Source: Cymbomonas tetramitiformis
Taxonomy: Eukaryota; Chlorophyta; Pyramimonadophyceae; Pyramimonadales; Pyramimonadaceae
DNA: 64,000 nucleotides
NCBI GenBank assembly: GCA_001247695.2
Contig: LGRX02015092.1
Span: 1-64,000, forward strand
Direction of reading: 5' to 3'
Below the pieces are notes generated by a model. That model was not told the DNA's origin. It searched no databases and saw only the letters and a program-made list of their open reading frames with translations. The first letter of the stretch is position 1. Each line of letters starts with the position of its first letter. Made by a program: the position numbers and the translations under genes. Shown here in pieces: positions 48,385-61,500 of the stretch.

Positions 48385-49593
48385 CTAGAGTTCCGGTTCC
48401 ACGACGCTGAGCGAGAACGGGATGTTCTTCACAGAGCTTAGGGGGCCCTGGTGATTGATATTTTTGGCGACCTCCATACCCGAGATAACTTCTCCAAATA
48501 CCGTGAAACCGGCTTGCCATCCTGAGCGCCAGCACACGAGTCAGCACGCACATGTGGAAGGAGGTCGGAAGAGGTCAGGGATGCGGCCGGCAACAAATGG
48601 AGCTACCTGAAGAGCCTGTTCTGTCGAGGTTAGGATTGTCGCGCATATTGATGAAGAATTCGCCATCGCCTGAGGTAAGGTCTTCCCATCGAGCCATAGT
48701 GATGGTTCCCTACAAGAAAGTGGAGCTTCAGCGAAGCTAGAAAGTTGGATAAGCACCGCTTGCCGCATGTTTTTGGCGGAACGTGAATTCAAGCATCCAT
48801 GCGCGACCAATGCCACACAGGTATTAGGTCAAGCATCCATGCGGGACCAATGCCACACAGGTATTAGATCAAGCATCCATGCGCGACCAATCTTACGAGA
48901 GTACTGAATCGAAAAATCCATGACCAACGCCACACAGGTATTAGATCAAGCATCCATGCGCGACCAATGTCACAAGCAATTGGAAGTCGCGTGAAGCACT
49001 CGAATGGTGAGGAAGATTAGTTCAATCCGGTAGCCATACAGATAGTTTGCTCTCGTCCAACTTGGAAAGAGCGCCGTTGCAGAGTTTATGGCGATTATAA
49101 GCCAGTATGCTTTAACAGATGGCAACACTGGACAACAAAATACAATAAGCACATTCATTTGAGCAACGTCCTGTCATGAAATCGGAAAGTTTAGATCCTA
49201 GCCATACATACATATGCAGAACGGCCCACTGTTGTAAAAAGCTGAACGAGAAGCATTCCCCACCTTTTTGTTGGGTAGCACGTACTCTAAGGGAATTGGG
49301 ATCTTATCTTTGCCGTATTTCGGATTCGCTTTGGGATATAACCCACCCTGAAGTACGTAATCTTTATCCGCACGGTAAAAACTCGCTTTGGAATACGCCC
49401 CTGTATTTATCAGATTAAGAAAAGCTTCGCAGTGTTTGGGTGCAGCGTCAGTTCGAAGCCTAATGGCTATCGTCCCGTACGAAGTTGTTAATTCTACCTG
49501 GGGCAGTGATTCTGCAGCACTGTAACTTGTTAGCCATAGAACTAACAACTGAGCGTTCTTGAGTATCCCGTGAAAGTGCAATCTGTTTTCCAT
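48385..49593 (-). CDS. Cyclophilin-type peptidyl-prolyl isomerase, secretory
   Basis: Three exons (49593-49264, 48709-48607, 48521-48385) join in phase to 189 aa. Residues 1-29 hold a hydrophobic stretch (AQLLVLWLTSYSA) fitting a signal peptide or anchor, so ER or secretory location is likely. The isomerase domain follows: VELTTSYGTIAIRLRTDAAP, FYRADKDYVLQGG, LPNKKGTITMARWEDLTSG, GEFFINMRDNPNLDRTGSSG, then FTVFGEVISGMEVAKNINH. Arg74 (FHR motif position) and Gln82 match the catalytic Arg and Gln of cyclophilins. The Trp of the human CypA drug-binding loop is not in its usual place. The enzyme isomerises Xaa-Pro bonds during folding. It has no visible partner nearby; the closest plant subtype is not assigned. 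Confidence 0.88.
48789..48975. repeat. 40-bp repeat in the first cyclophilin intron
   Basis: Four to five copies of a unit with TCAAGCATCCATGCGCGACC and AATGCCACACAGGTATTAGA occur, with one partial copy near 48905. Each holds CACAG/GTATTAG, which resembles joined acceptor and donor motifs. Confidence 0.85.
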
Positions 49594-49852
49594 AGTCAAC
49601 TTGAAGAGTGCTGCGCCAGTATCCTGGTTGAGAGGTTAAGACAGATATATAGAGCAGACCGATTATCCTGTAGTTGGCTCGGCCTTTGTTCAAAGAGAAA
49701 GACGTTCGCGTGATATGATAACATACCGATCGGATGCGATGCCTTGCCGAGGTAAGACAAGCCTGCTTGCGATACAATTAATATTAAACAATTTGTAATA
49801 CAGTACTAATTGAAATTTAAAAAGCGTGCTTTATTCAAAACTTTATACACCG

Positions 49853-50185
49853 TTAGGGCAACGTGAGACGGGACACATCCTTGATCCTACAAGTGACACG
49901 AGGTAGATTGAAGTAGATGTCAGTCGTTGCGTTGCCTGGGTTGACAATGCGCACGTTGGCCAACTTGTTGGCCGACGTGTCATTGGCCCACACAAGCGAA
50001 GGGAAGCTTATGGGAGCCGATTCATGCGAAAGGTCGCCAAAAGAGAACAATCGTGCCGAACCGCGCAAAAATCGCGACTGAATCGGCTGTCGCGGGCTGT
50101 CGCGGGCTGCTCGATGCTGTCGATGTCGCTTCGTTTCCAAATTTCGGGAGGAGAGAGCAAAATAATGTCGCGACAGCGACAGCAT
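49853..50185 (-). CDS. Hypothetical ORF, about 110 aa
   Basis: An ATG at 50185 opens a frame whose second half reads SHESAPISFPSLVWANDTSA, NKLANVRIVNPGNATTDIYF and NLPRVTCRIKDVSRLTLP to a stop at 49853. The first half is basic and low complexity and lies over repeated GTCGCG motifs. A mobile-element ORF is possible. No family is recognised. Confidence 0.3.
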   Translation of the reverse strand: MLSLSRHYFALSSRNLETKRHRQHRAARDSPRQPIQSRFLRGSARLFSFGDLSHESAPISFPSLVWANDTSANKLANVRIVNPGNATTDIYFNLPRVTCRIKDVSRLTLP

Positions 50186-50217
50186 CAAGGATTTGGAAAC
50201 AGAGCTCGATATTTGTA

Positions 50218-50275
50218 ATTTTAATTTTTTATATCTTTATATCTTTATATCTTTATATCTTTATATATTGCTTTT
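50218..50275. repeat. (TATCTTTA)n microsatellite
   Basis: About five copies of an 8-bp unit in AT-rich DNA. The surrounding 50190-51240 holds no gene that I can support. Confidence 0.8.
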
Positions 50276-51241
50276 TTATTTCCTGTATAAAGTTATATAG
50301 CAGGGCTTGACAAGAACCCTTGTCCGCAGACGTGTCATCCGAGTTGGACCAACCAGAAATTAGCATTTTCGGCAACGGAAGACAAGATATCCCATAGTCA
50401 CGACTCGTGACACTGCTCAGTGACACTGAGAGTGAGACTGCAGACTGTGCTGCTCTCACGTCAGTCTCACGCTCAGGTCTCTCGTCTGGATTATAGATCA
50501 AGATGAAGATCATGAAAGAAAGATCCGTCTGTCACGTTCCAACATGAAACATGTGAACATTCGATTGCAACTTCAAACATGCTTAGCAATCGTACTTGGG
50601 AAGAGACATGCCACCTAAAATGTTGTAAGCATGTATATAAACTTAGAAAGCTTCCCATTATGCACTCTCAATCGCCCGAATTTCGGAATTCGTAGCTCAA
50701 TTCAATCCGTTAGTGTTTAGTAACTACGCACTTTTTTGGTCTTTGTTCCCAAGGTAGCGGCGGTATATTTCTTAAGAAGGCGAAAGGAAAGATAAATCTT
50801 TGTCGGTCGGGGAAAATATATACGACAGTTACTCTTGCTGATCCTTGATGTGCCTGGTTAAATTTTTCAAACAGGGGCAAGACGTGGGATGCAGAGGATA
50901 AGAGGCAATTTCTTCAGAATACCATTTTGTCCGAAAGTCCACGAGGCCTGCATCCTCGGAGGAAAGTAGGAGGGACTCAAGGAAGCCGTTGGATAAACGC
51001 TGTATACAATGAGAATATTTTCGGAACACATATTTCAAGCGTCTCAGCAGTGGAATTTTGTGGAGCGTAACTAAGCAATAGAGGTTATTCTGTTACTCAC
51101 CTCTTGCACACAGTCGACGGGCTGAGTGCCGGGTGCTCCGAGGTGTAAGCCGACAATTAACGTGAGAGCTACAAAATGTCGACGACAGGACAGGTGATAA
51201 TAAACTAATGCATCTGTATACAAAACTACTTCGGTAATTCT

Positions 51242-51514
51242 ATGCTGTGTTCAGCCCTCCAAGCACTTTTTTTAGAGGTATTATCTTCAGAGATGCAAAT
51301 CTTCACCAATTGCTTGACGGTTTGGCTTTGGGGACAGGGAACACGATCACAACAGTACTTGAGGATAATGCGGAACATCCTCAACAAAGATCTTAGGGGT
51401 GACGACAAACCCAGTGCAGAACTACAGGTGATGATGAAGGACTCCATGTTCGGCTGCGGCGGCCTTCTAGCGGAGGGCACTAGCAGTGAGGTGCGGTCCA
51501 CTGGTGACGGTTAG
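51242..51514 (+). CDS. Hypothetical ORF, 90 aa
   Basis: An ATG at 51242 opens a hydrophobic start (ALQALFLEVL), then RSQQYLRIMRNILNKDLRGD, DKPSAELQVMMKDSMFGCGG and LLAEGTSSEVRSTGDG to a stop. A CTACAG/GTGATG site at about 51428 could be a donor. It may be a 5' exon of the next gene or a separate remnant. Frames at 51580-52000 (for example MQTPRADTKYSPPEEPQVSS) could be further upstream exons. Confidence 0.3.
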   Translation: MLCSALQALFLEVLSSEMQIFTNCLTVWLWGQGTRSQQYLRIMRNILNKDLRGDDKPSAELQVMMKDSMFGCGGLLAEGTSSEVRSTGDG

Positions 51515-52367
51515 AGCAGCTAGTTGCGCTCGATACGCGTTCTCGATATATTCCTACAGCAGCGTGGTGCTTTGCAGACATGAGTCGTGTAGCGGCGCGG
51601 CGCTTTGGTCCGGCGAAAACAGGAACCGGCAGTTCAACGCCTGAAGCCCTCGTGGGTCGCTGGCGCGCCCGTAGCGTCACGTTCTGGGTCAGCCAGGTCT
51701 GGCGACTTAAGGCTGTACCTATAGATCGGCGCACCTGTGTCTTCTCGCAGCAGGGCAGCAAGCGGCGTAGGTCGTGAGAAGTAAGGCACTCACCTCCGCA
51801 CCAGTCGTAGGCGCGCCGCGCTTTTCGGCCTCGTTGCTATCTCCGCTCCTTAGAACTGTTCGGATCGACATGCAGACTCCGCGCGCGGACACCAAATACT
51901 CGCCTCCAGAAGAACCGCAGGTATCTTCTACGCGCACCGTCCCGGTCACGGAATCACACCTGCACCTCGGACCTGAGCATGCGCCTCCTTTTTCTCGGAC
52001 TGCGTGAACCCGAGTGCATCCCATAGTGGCGACAAGCATAAGTGGCGCGGTTGACATATTTGGAGTCGAGGGGTTCCCCACTCTTCCTAAACTACGGAGT
52101 TGCCAAAGTACCCGAGAGGCGCAAGAGCATCTCCATGACCCAGAATTGTGTGCCGAACCTGAAAGTACCCGCGAGGCGCAAGAGCATCTCCACGACCTCC
52201 CTGCTGTTCATCCGTCCCTGAACGCAAGAGCAACTCTAAGTTGAAGGTGGATTACCTGCGATCAGCCACGGTTTCGTGTCCTGACAAGTGCACTGTGTGC
52301 TCGGAGGCGATTTCTTGATCGCAACTGATTGTCGCGGGCCTCGTGGTATCAGGCGGAAGAAAGTAAA

Positions 52368-52511
52368 ATGACAAGCGAGCAGCTCGTGAAGTATATCAAC
52401 GCACAAATGGCGAGAGCCAAGGAGGACGAGGACGACGTGCCGGACATGGACACACGCTTCGCGGCGCTCTCTGTCAGCAGGCTGTTCGTCAACCGTTTTG
52501 CCAAACGGAAG
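52368..52511 (+). CDS. Proposed first exon of the second coiled-coil gene
   Basis: Forty-eight codons from ATG read MTSEQLVKYINAQMARAKED, EDDVPDMDTRFAALSVSRLF and VNRFAKRK, ending AAG/GTGTTG. It joins in phase 0 to the next exon. An upstream exon cannot be excluded. Confidence 0.5.
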
Positions 52512-55500
52512 GTGTTGGCGCCGTCCTTATGCATGGAGACGCTTTGCCCTTTCCCAGTGCATGACTTCGTCTGAGCGAGTCTTGCACAGGTCTTTCTTCT
52601 TCATCCGAGGGTCCGCGTTTTTCACATTCCCGACTCACTTCCGAGGTGGCTGGCACGTGGCAGGTGCGCGTCTACGATCCGGTACTGGGAGAATATGAAA
52701 AGGAGGTGAGCTTGCAAGAGGTGCTAGACGAGATCATGGAGAGCAACACAAGCCCGTGGACGGCGCTCGCACATGCGGCTCAGCATTGGGCCAGGTGGAA
52801 TGCGAACCACGCTCTCCCTGACACATGCGGCTCAGCGCTGGGCCAGGTGGAATGCGAGCCACGCCCTCCCTGACACATGCGGCGCAGCGCTGGGCCAGGT
52901 GGCCTGTCAGCCATGCCCTCCCTGGCACACGCAGCTCAGCGCTGGGCCAGGTGGAATGCGAGTCATGCTCACCCTGACACATGCGGCTCAGCGCTGGGGC
53001 AGGTGGCCTGCGAGCCACGCCCTCCCTGAAACACGCGGCTCAGCGCTGGGGCAGGTGGCCTGTCAGCCATGCCCTCCCTGAAACACGCGGCTCAGCGCTG
53101 GGCCAGGTGGCCTGCGAGCCATGCTCTCCCTGACACATGCGGCGTAGCGCTGGGCCAGGTGGCCTGTCAGCCATGCCCTCCTTGACACACGCGGCTCAGC
53201 GCTGGGCCAGGTGGCCTGTCAGCCATGCCCTCCCTGAAACACGCGGCTCAGCGCTGGGCCAGGTGGCCTGTCAGCCATGCCCTCCCTGATACACGCGGCT
53301 CAGCGCTGGGGCAGTTGGCCTGCGAGCCATGCCCTCCCTGACACATGCGGCTCAGCGCTGGGCCAGGTGGCCTGTCAGCCATGCTCACCCTGACACATGC
53401 GGCTCGTTCTTCTCATTGCCCTCGGAGCCCTTCTTATCACCTCGCGCCTCGCGCTTATCTGCAAGCCACAGCTCTCAGTCGAGCAATAGCCGCTGCCAGC
53501 GACGGATGCTGCGAGGAAATGTATCCTCTCACTCATCCCGGAGGCCGCGGGCCACTACCTTGGTGGACATGCAGGGGATGCCAAGCCTCCAAGGGCAGCG
53601 GCCCGAGGCGCAGCCTGACCGTGCCAGGATTAGGCGGTGTTCCGCTGCTCTCTCACGCGTGGCTGCGGGGCGCAACGGATGTCAGAGGACATGCGGCAGT
53701 GCTCAAGGACCTGAGCCACGGAGAGTTCGCGGATATCATGCGCCAGCTAGACGAGATGGAAATGGACGAGGATTCCGATGACGACCAGGAATGTTCTGCA
53801 GCCAGCGTGCGCTCCCCCTCCGAGCCCCGCACAGTGAGATGCGTCGGATTGTCTGCTGCGGCGATCTCGACCCTGCGATTCAACTCAGTGTGTCGGATTG
53901 TCTGCTGCGGCGATCTCGACCCTGCGATTCAACGCAATGTGTCGGATTGTCTGCTGCGGCGATCTCGACCCTGCGGTTCGACGTAGTGTGCGATTTCCAC
54001 CTTCAGCACTGGCGCACAAGCGTATACATCCAGGTGCTGTATGCGCGCCTGGATATTCTGGCAGGAACCACATGTTTATGCGAAGCGTTGGTGAGAAGCT
54101 TTCATGGTCATCCGTCAGAATACTTGGCCTAAGAAATGAGTCTGAGAAAGCTGAAACAAGAGCGAAGCGCGGCGTGTGATGAATTCGATCATTGTCTCAA
54201 CATAATTCATTGTCGTCATTCTTATCCAGCGCGTGAATCAAGAACGGGGTTGCAGTAATTGTGCGCTTAGCATCGGCGCATAGGGGCTGGCAGAGGGCGG
54301 CCGCGCAGGGCATCGGCGCATGAGGGCTTGTGCGCTTCACATGCCCTGTACGCTCAGCGGTTGAGTGAAGCATTGGCCTTTGGTTGGTGGACAGGCGAAG
54401 AAAAAGAAAAAGGGGAAACGGCGATTCCGATCAGGCCACAGCAAGCTTAAAAGGTACCCATCTGCAGCCTCGGATTCCATGACTGACCATCTCATCAGCA
54501 GGCAGCCGTGACTGACCGTCTGATCGGTGGGCAGTCCTGGCTGACCGTCTGATCTGTGGGCAGTCCTGGCTGACCGACCTATCATCAGGCTGCTATAGCT
54601 GGCCAACCCATGGGCGGGCAAGCGGGCAGCCGTGACTGGCGGTGTCAGAAGTTCACAGCTGATATTTCTTGCAGAACCGCAGAAGGTTTCATTGAAAAGA
54701 ATGGCTACTCTTCGCACAATACGGCGCCATGGATGCTGTCCATTTGGCCTGCTGGTTTGCTGCTGAAACATGCTAGTGCTGCCAGGATTTGTGAGCTAGG
54801 ACGTCGGACCTGTCTGACGGATCTATGGCTACTTCCTCCCGATTTTATTGTATGGTGTAGCATTGAATCTTCGGGGCGGCGTCTTCACGACCTGAACACC
54901 GGGCATGCAATCAGGGCTTTGAGATGTAATCTCCCAAATCAGAGCTGATGCTGTCGGTCTCTACGCAATCGCCACAGCCCCGTGTCCCTTCCACAGGGTT
55001 AGTGTCTAACCCGAGTGATAGGCAGGGCGCAGACTTGGTGACATCCGCCGCGACGATAGCCGTTGCAACCTCCTTTGCTGGCGCCCTGTCATCCAGAACT
55101 GACATGCTTCCTGCGCACCGCCACAGACTCCGTAAAGCCACCAAACTTCCTCTCGCCCTCGCCAGCAGCCTCCGCCCCTGGGGGGACGCAGTGGGCAGCC
55201 GCTCGGTGTCCGAACAGAGTACTGCACAGCAGTTGGAGGCCTTCAGACGCCGCCCGCGCAGTCCTGCAGCTGCCGGGGTCTGACGGAAAATGATCTGAGA
55301 GAAGCGCATGGCCTCCACGTCAGTTATCGCTGGCGGTGCCGGCTCTTGGGTGCCCAACACGTGCCGTTGGGTTTATCCACGTGGCAAAGTCTCCTGGTTT
55401 GGGGATGCCACAGTTCTCTGGAGCAGCTGGCGGTGCACGAAGTGCGGCAGAAGGCGAGGACAGCGCGGAAGGAGGCTTCGTCCGGGAGGACGCAGCTGCA

Positions 55501-58500
55501 GGGGTTGCAGATCAAGGCCCTGAAGCTGCGCGAGGAGAGCCAGCAGAGCGCGTCTGGCAGTGCTACGGCACGGAGAGCTCAGCTGGAGGCTGAGCAGATC
55601 GAGAAAACAATGAAGGTGCGCAGCACGCAGCACGCCTGCCTCTCGAATGCGCGAGGCGCTATCATGCTTCCCTTGTTCCTGCGACAGGCTGCACTCGCGG
55701 GGCTGGGCGTGGCAGTGCGCCAGGGAAGATGCCTCGTTGCCGACGCTCCACTCTCTGGCGCGGGACATTTGGGCGCGGCGGAACGGCACGCGGGCGCCTT
55801 CCTCTCACCCGTGCTTCCTGGGAGCCGCCCCGGGATCGCCTCTGCCCGACCGCCGCGATTGACGTGGCGCTGCATGTGCGCGCGTGCGGCAGGAACTCGA
55901 GAAGCTGTGCAAAGAGGCGGATCGCCGGGCAGCGTTGGCGGCGGTGGAGGCTCTCAGCATGGAACGGGTGAGGCGGCCGCGCTCCCGCGCGCTACTCGCC
56001 CACAGCGCACTCTGTTGGTGTCTGTGTCAGGGTACCGCCGGCGTTGTGAGGCTTCCGAGAAGATGACTCCCACTTGGAAAAGGATGCCAGCCCAGCGATG
56101 CCGTTCCAGCACAAATGAGGCCCGGCGGATGTCAGCCCGCGGCAGGTATCAACCCTTGGCTGATCGCACGAAGGCCCGGGTTGTGCAGGACGCCATGGCG
56201 GGCATCATGGCAGGGGTGGCGCCTGCGGGGGAGTACATCGGAGGCCTTGGACCCAGCCAGCGCGTTGCGCGCAATGCAGCAGACCCGGTGAGGAACCCCT
56301 CCCTCAGGATTGGACCCCTGCTGATACACGAGGCGCCTCCGCAAGTGTTGCTCCTCCGCAGCTAAGGAAACTGACGGGCTATGCTGCATATGCGCTGTGG
56401 CTGTGGGGGCGTCTTTGGTCCCCCTGCTGCTCAAGGGGGGCCTCTTTGAGGCCGTTTACAACGGGTAATAGGGAATCCCCGTAGAAATACGGTGTTGGCC
56501 CTGCCAAGACCGAGAGGTGAGCCCAAAGCTGCTCGCTGCTTTGCATCGGTCCGCCACTGCCTCAGCGGGGAGCGCGGACTTCGCCTGGAGCATTGCACCC
56601 TGGAGGCCGCTGCTCCGCAAGGGTTGAACTGGATGCAGTGAGGGCAGCGATTGGCATCTCCCCTCACAACCTGGGGTCTGTGCCTGCAGAGCCGGCAGAT
56701 GGTGACGGGCTTCGTGGAGCACGAGGCGTACATGCGAGGGCTCGGGGCAGACGGCGCAGGTGCGGCTCGGGCGGTTGGTCCCGCAGAAATAGGCAGGTAG
56801 TTCCAGGGGATGTCTTGTGCCTCAGCTCACAACATCCCGCGCTCTCAATTCAAGTGAAAGGGCACAATTCAAGTGAAAATAATCAAGTGGGGAAAAAAGA
56901 CCACCTGTAAAGTAAAACGGGTACCTTAGGCACGGACTCGACTCTCAGGAGGGTTTCGGGGGTTTAGGGCTTTGGGGGTTGAGGGAGTATAAGTATCCCT
57001 AAGTGTGTGCTTAAACCTTAGATCCCCGGTGTAGACACATAGTGCAGGCAATGTTCTATGGCTACGTGGGCACAGGAATGTGGTTGCAGGAATCAGTCCG
57101 AGGATACGCACGCACACAGACCAGGATACAGGTCGATTCGCAGCAAATAAAAATACAGCGAGATTCGCAGCAAATAAAGACGCAGCGAGATTCTCAGCAA
57201 ATAAAGACGCAGGGAGATTCTCAGCAAATAAAGACACGGGGAGATTCTCAGAAAATAAAGACACAGGAGATTCTCAGCAAATGAAGACGCAGCGAGATTC
57301 TCAGCAAATGAAGACGCAGGAGATTCTCAGCAAATAAAGACACAGGGAGATTCTCAGCAAATAAAGACACAGGGAGATTCTCAGCAAATAAGAATACAGG
57401 GAGATTCTCAGCAAATAAAGACACAGGGAGATTCTCAGCAAATAAGAATACAGGGAGATTCTCAGCAAATAAAGACACAGGGAGATTCTCAGCAAATATG
57501 AATACAGGGAGGTTTTCAGCAAATATGAATAAAGGGAGATTCTCAACAAATAAACAAAGCTACAGGGAGATTCCCCGTTTCTTTTACACCTTGCACACCT
57601 AGCCCAGGACATCTCTGTTCCTTTGTAATCGAATATAGAAAGATTCCGAAAGGACATTTATAAAAGCCAACAAACCCACCACGCACGGAGAAAGTGACCC
57701 CAAACCCAAAACCCAGGCGTTTTTCTTGACTGTCATCCATGCTCGAAATGGGGGACTCGCGTCATGGGGTAGCTGGCATTTCACGTAGGTCCATTCGTCC
57801 TAGATTGAGATGGATGGAGGTGGGTGGGACACTCAGATGGAGCTGGGCATATGGTCCGGCCCGCGGGTGGACGCATGAACTTCGGTGCCAGTGGGTCCGA
57901 GGCAGATGGCGAGGCATATTCCCAAGATGCGTATGACCCAGGTCCGTGACGCGTGCAGCACCCATTTGGCTCGAGCGCGCCTTCCTCGGCGTGTGACCAT
58001 CCTAAATCGAGATAGCCCTCGATACATACAAACACACTCAGATATGTCTCAACTGGCAGCGGTGCTGACGGAGCGTGTTGGCGGCGGTGGGAAGTGCAGC
58101 ATCGGGGCATCAGGACCGGTCTGGGGGAGGGAAAATGCGCTTTGGTGTCGGTGTGTCCGAGGCAGATGGCGATACATATTCGCAAGATCCGTATGACCCA
58201 GGTCCGTGACGTGTGCGGCGCCCATTGGACTGAACATTGAACCAACTCAGATAGTAGGCCAGTCAAGCTAAAGATTTCCACAAGGCCAAGATGAAATGTA
58301 GGACATGCTGGGGACATGAAATGAATGGTCAATCTATTGAATTGTGTATGGTGTCACGTCAACTTTTCGTTTATTTGATGACACAATCCAGACTTGCGAT
58401 TCATGACACGGTGACAATTCGTTTACGATGAGACATGTAGTCAGTCCAGAAGTTTGGACAATGGCATTTGTCATCATACAACACTGCGATTGGTGGTTTC

Positions 58501-61500
58501 ATTTTATGTATGTAAGTAAGCAATTTTCCCAGGTCCGTCCTTGTAAAGGGCAGAGGGTTATGTCAACTGGCAGCGGGCAGAGGGTTGTGTCAACTGGCAG
58601 TGGTGCTGACGGAGCGTGTTGGCGGTGGTGGGAAGTGGAGCAGCATCGAGGCGTCAGGACCGGCTCGCGGGCGGGCAAATGCTTTTTCGTGTCGGTGGCT
58701 CCGAGGCAGATGGCGACGCGTATTCGCAAGATCCGTATGACCCAGGTCCGTGACGTGCGCAGCGCCCATTTGGCTCGAGCGCGCCTTCCTCGGCGTGTGA
58801 TTGCCTCGAGAGTGAACTGCAGCGAGCCCCCCTTGACTTTGTGTGACTCACCGATGGCGACGCTTGCCTCGCTGATGGCGATGTTTGACTCTGATCAGGG
58901 ATGGGGGGGATGCTCTGTGGGATTCGGCCTCGTCAGGGGGCAGTAGTGCCACCAACGACACCGCGGGGCGATGGCGCAGCGGCTCGCACGGCCAGCACCA
59001 GACGCCGGAGAGAGCTGTGTACGTCTCCGAGGGGCCCTCCGCCAAGGCAACCGTGGGTGTCCGCTGCGCGGCCCCTTCCAGGCGGCCAGATGTGCTGCCT
59101 CACGCCAAGCGCGACCCCGGTGAGTGGCTCCGGGCGCCCCGCACCCCCTCGAGATGAACCGAGCGCGAGGTCTCATTGTTTCACCATCTCTGGTCTCCAA
59201 CAACCTCCGTGGGCTATCCACCGGCTGACCCCGGCGCGCGCTCCTCCGCACAAGCTGCACCACTGGTTGCACTGCGCGCGATTTCTTGGCAGGGCTTCGC
59301 CCGCGTGAATGTCCGTGAAAAAAATGGATATTTCAGACGAGACCTGTGCCATAATGCAGAAGAAGAGGACGAGCCGGTGCCGCCGGTGGCCGCGAGAAGC
59401 AAGCCCGTGATGCCCGAGCCTCGATGGGGCTCAGGAAACCCTCCCCCATGCAGATCGACGATTGACGTCCCCTCTGCGCAGGTGCGCGTGGGGCACGCCG
59501 CTCCCCCGCATCCCCGCGCAGTACCCAGAGGGGCCACTCCCATGACTCGCTGCCGGCACCCCTTCATCTCAGAAACGCCAGCGCCAGATGCTGCTGGTTG
59601 CACTGAAAAGGTGGCACGGAGCCGCTGAAACCCTAGCGCGACCCTCCCTGCCCCCCCATCCTCTGTACAAGAAACCACTTATGGCTTCACCGTAGCTCAT
59701 AGCGGTTGCCGCGTGTGTGGTGGACTCGACCCGGGTTGCGCCGGCTTTCAAAGTGCACGCCCCCTCGCGACCCCTTTCCCTGTGCAAATGTCTTTCAGGA
59801 CGGGCACATCGCCTCGCACGCATGCAGGTGCCAATGTGAGGATGATTTGCTATGAGGCGTGAAGCTGACTGCTGATTGGCTGAAACATCGGCGGCGCCCT
59901 CAGACGGTGACGGTGACGCGCGAGCAAGGGTGTAAGACATCGAGGTTTATGAAAGGTCCTGCTGACTGGGGGCCGTAGATGCATGCAGGTGCTGACTGGG
60001 GGCCGTAGATGCACGCAGGTGCTGACTGGGGGCCGTAGATGCATGCAGGTGCTGACTGGGGCCGGAGGACGTATGCAGGTGCTGACTGGGGGCGTAGATG
60101 CATGCAGGTGCTGACTGGGGGCCGTAGATATATGCAGCTGCTGACTGGGGGCCGGAGATATATGCAGGTGCTGGAGGAGGACCCTTGTAGCACTCGCTCA
60201 ACCGACAGCTTCTTGGGCCCAGCGTGGGACCCGGGTACCATGTACCAGCCTGGCCACGAGGCCACCTCACACAAGGTGCCCTTGCACGAGCTGCTGGGGG
60301 AGAAGCAACATGCAAGGCAAAGATGGGACCCGAGCACCGTCGTGCATGGACCTCACGCCGACATGTGGCATCCGGAGAGAGACCAGGGGGCGGCAAGTGA
60401 TCGAGGCGGAGGGCCGAGATGGAACCCGAGCACAGTGTGTCAGAAAGTGCACAGTACCGCATGGGTCGAGACCGGCAGTCAGCAGGTGCCTCCTCCCTGC
60501 CCCCGCAGCATGCCTGTAATGTCAGTCGCGTTGTTAAGTCCATCAAAGTGTACTGTCCAAAGTATTGTCCACGTGGCACAAACCGGCGCAAATGGTCCTA
60601 CGGAAATGCCCGAAGGAGGGGTCACGGCGCTCTGAAAGGTCGGCCACTTTGCTTGCAGGACGCGCAGGCAAATGAGCGGGAGGTCGGGAGAGCTCTCGGC
60701 CCTGACATCAAGAGACCCCGGCAGCGCTCACGCAGCTATGATGATTTGAACAGGCTCCACGACGGTACTGCTCATTTACCCCGGACTGTGTGCCACACGC
60801 AAGAGAGAAAGAGAGAGAGAGCACGGTAACATGTCCTGGACGGCACGTCTCTCGCCCTGGGTTGTGTGTCATTCATACTCGAGGGTGGAGGGAGGGACGC
60901 AGAGAGCTGCAAAGCTCCACCAAAAAAGCTGACGCCAATCACGGACCACATATCCCAAAACATTGAAAGGTGATCCAAACCTTAAAGTGGGCTGCCTGCT
61001 GCCTGCCGGCGCACATGACGTCGATCCGGAATTCCGCAACGCTGACTGAGCCGGCGCCCACCTCCAGCGCGATGCTGACTGAGCCGGCGCCCCGGCCGGC
61101 ACGTGGTCTGGTCAATGCGCGCGTGGTCTCATCATCGGATGGAGAGCAAATTTGCATCGCCGGGCGACAGCTCAGCCAGGGGACGATTGTGAATTGAGAT
61201 CGACCAGCTTGATTGATGGAGGGTGCTGCCTTCTACATCCGAATGCGTGGCTGCTCCTTCATCTGCTCCACCGCATGTTTCCGGCAGAGAATGCCATTTC
61301 TGATGTAGCCCTAGGCGGGGTGGCATGCCGTCTGCTATCCATGTGCGCCGTCGAGTCTCGTCTCGGGAGAAGGACTGAGCTGCGCTCACCAATGTGCTCT
61401 CGCGGCGGCGCAGGCTAAAGGAGCTGCATCAAGCAGGGCAGGGGGGTCGCAGGGGGGTGTCTGCTCCCTCCGAGGCTACGCAGCGCATCATACTCTCACC

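Noticed and set aside
54911..55360. A 149-codon minus-strand frame
   Set aside because: The plus strand over the same bases fits an exon with a good acceptor and the compositional style of the gene; the minus frame lacks motifs.
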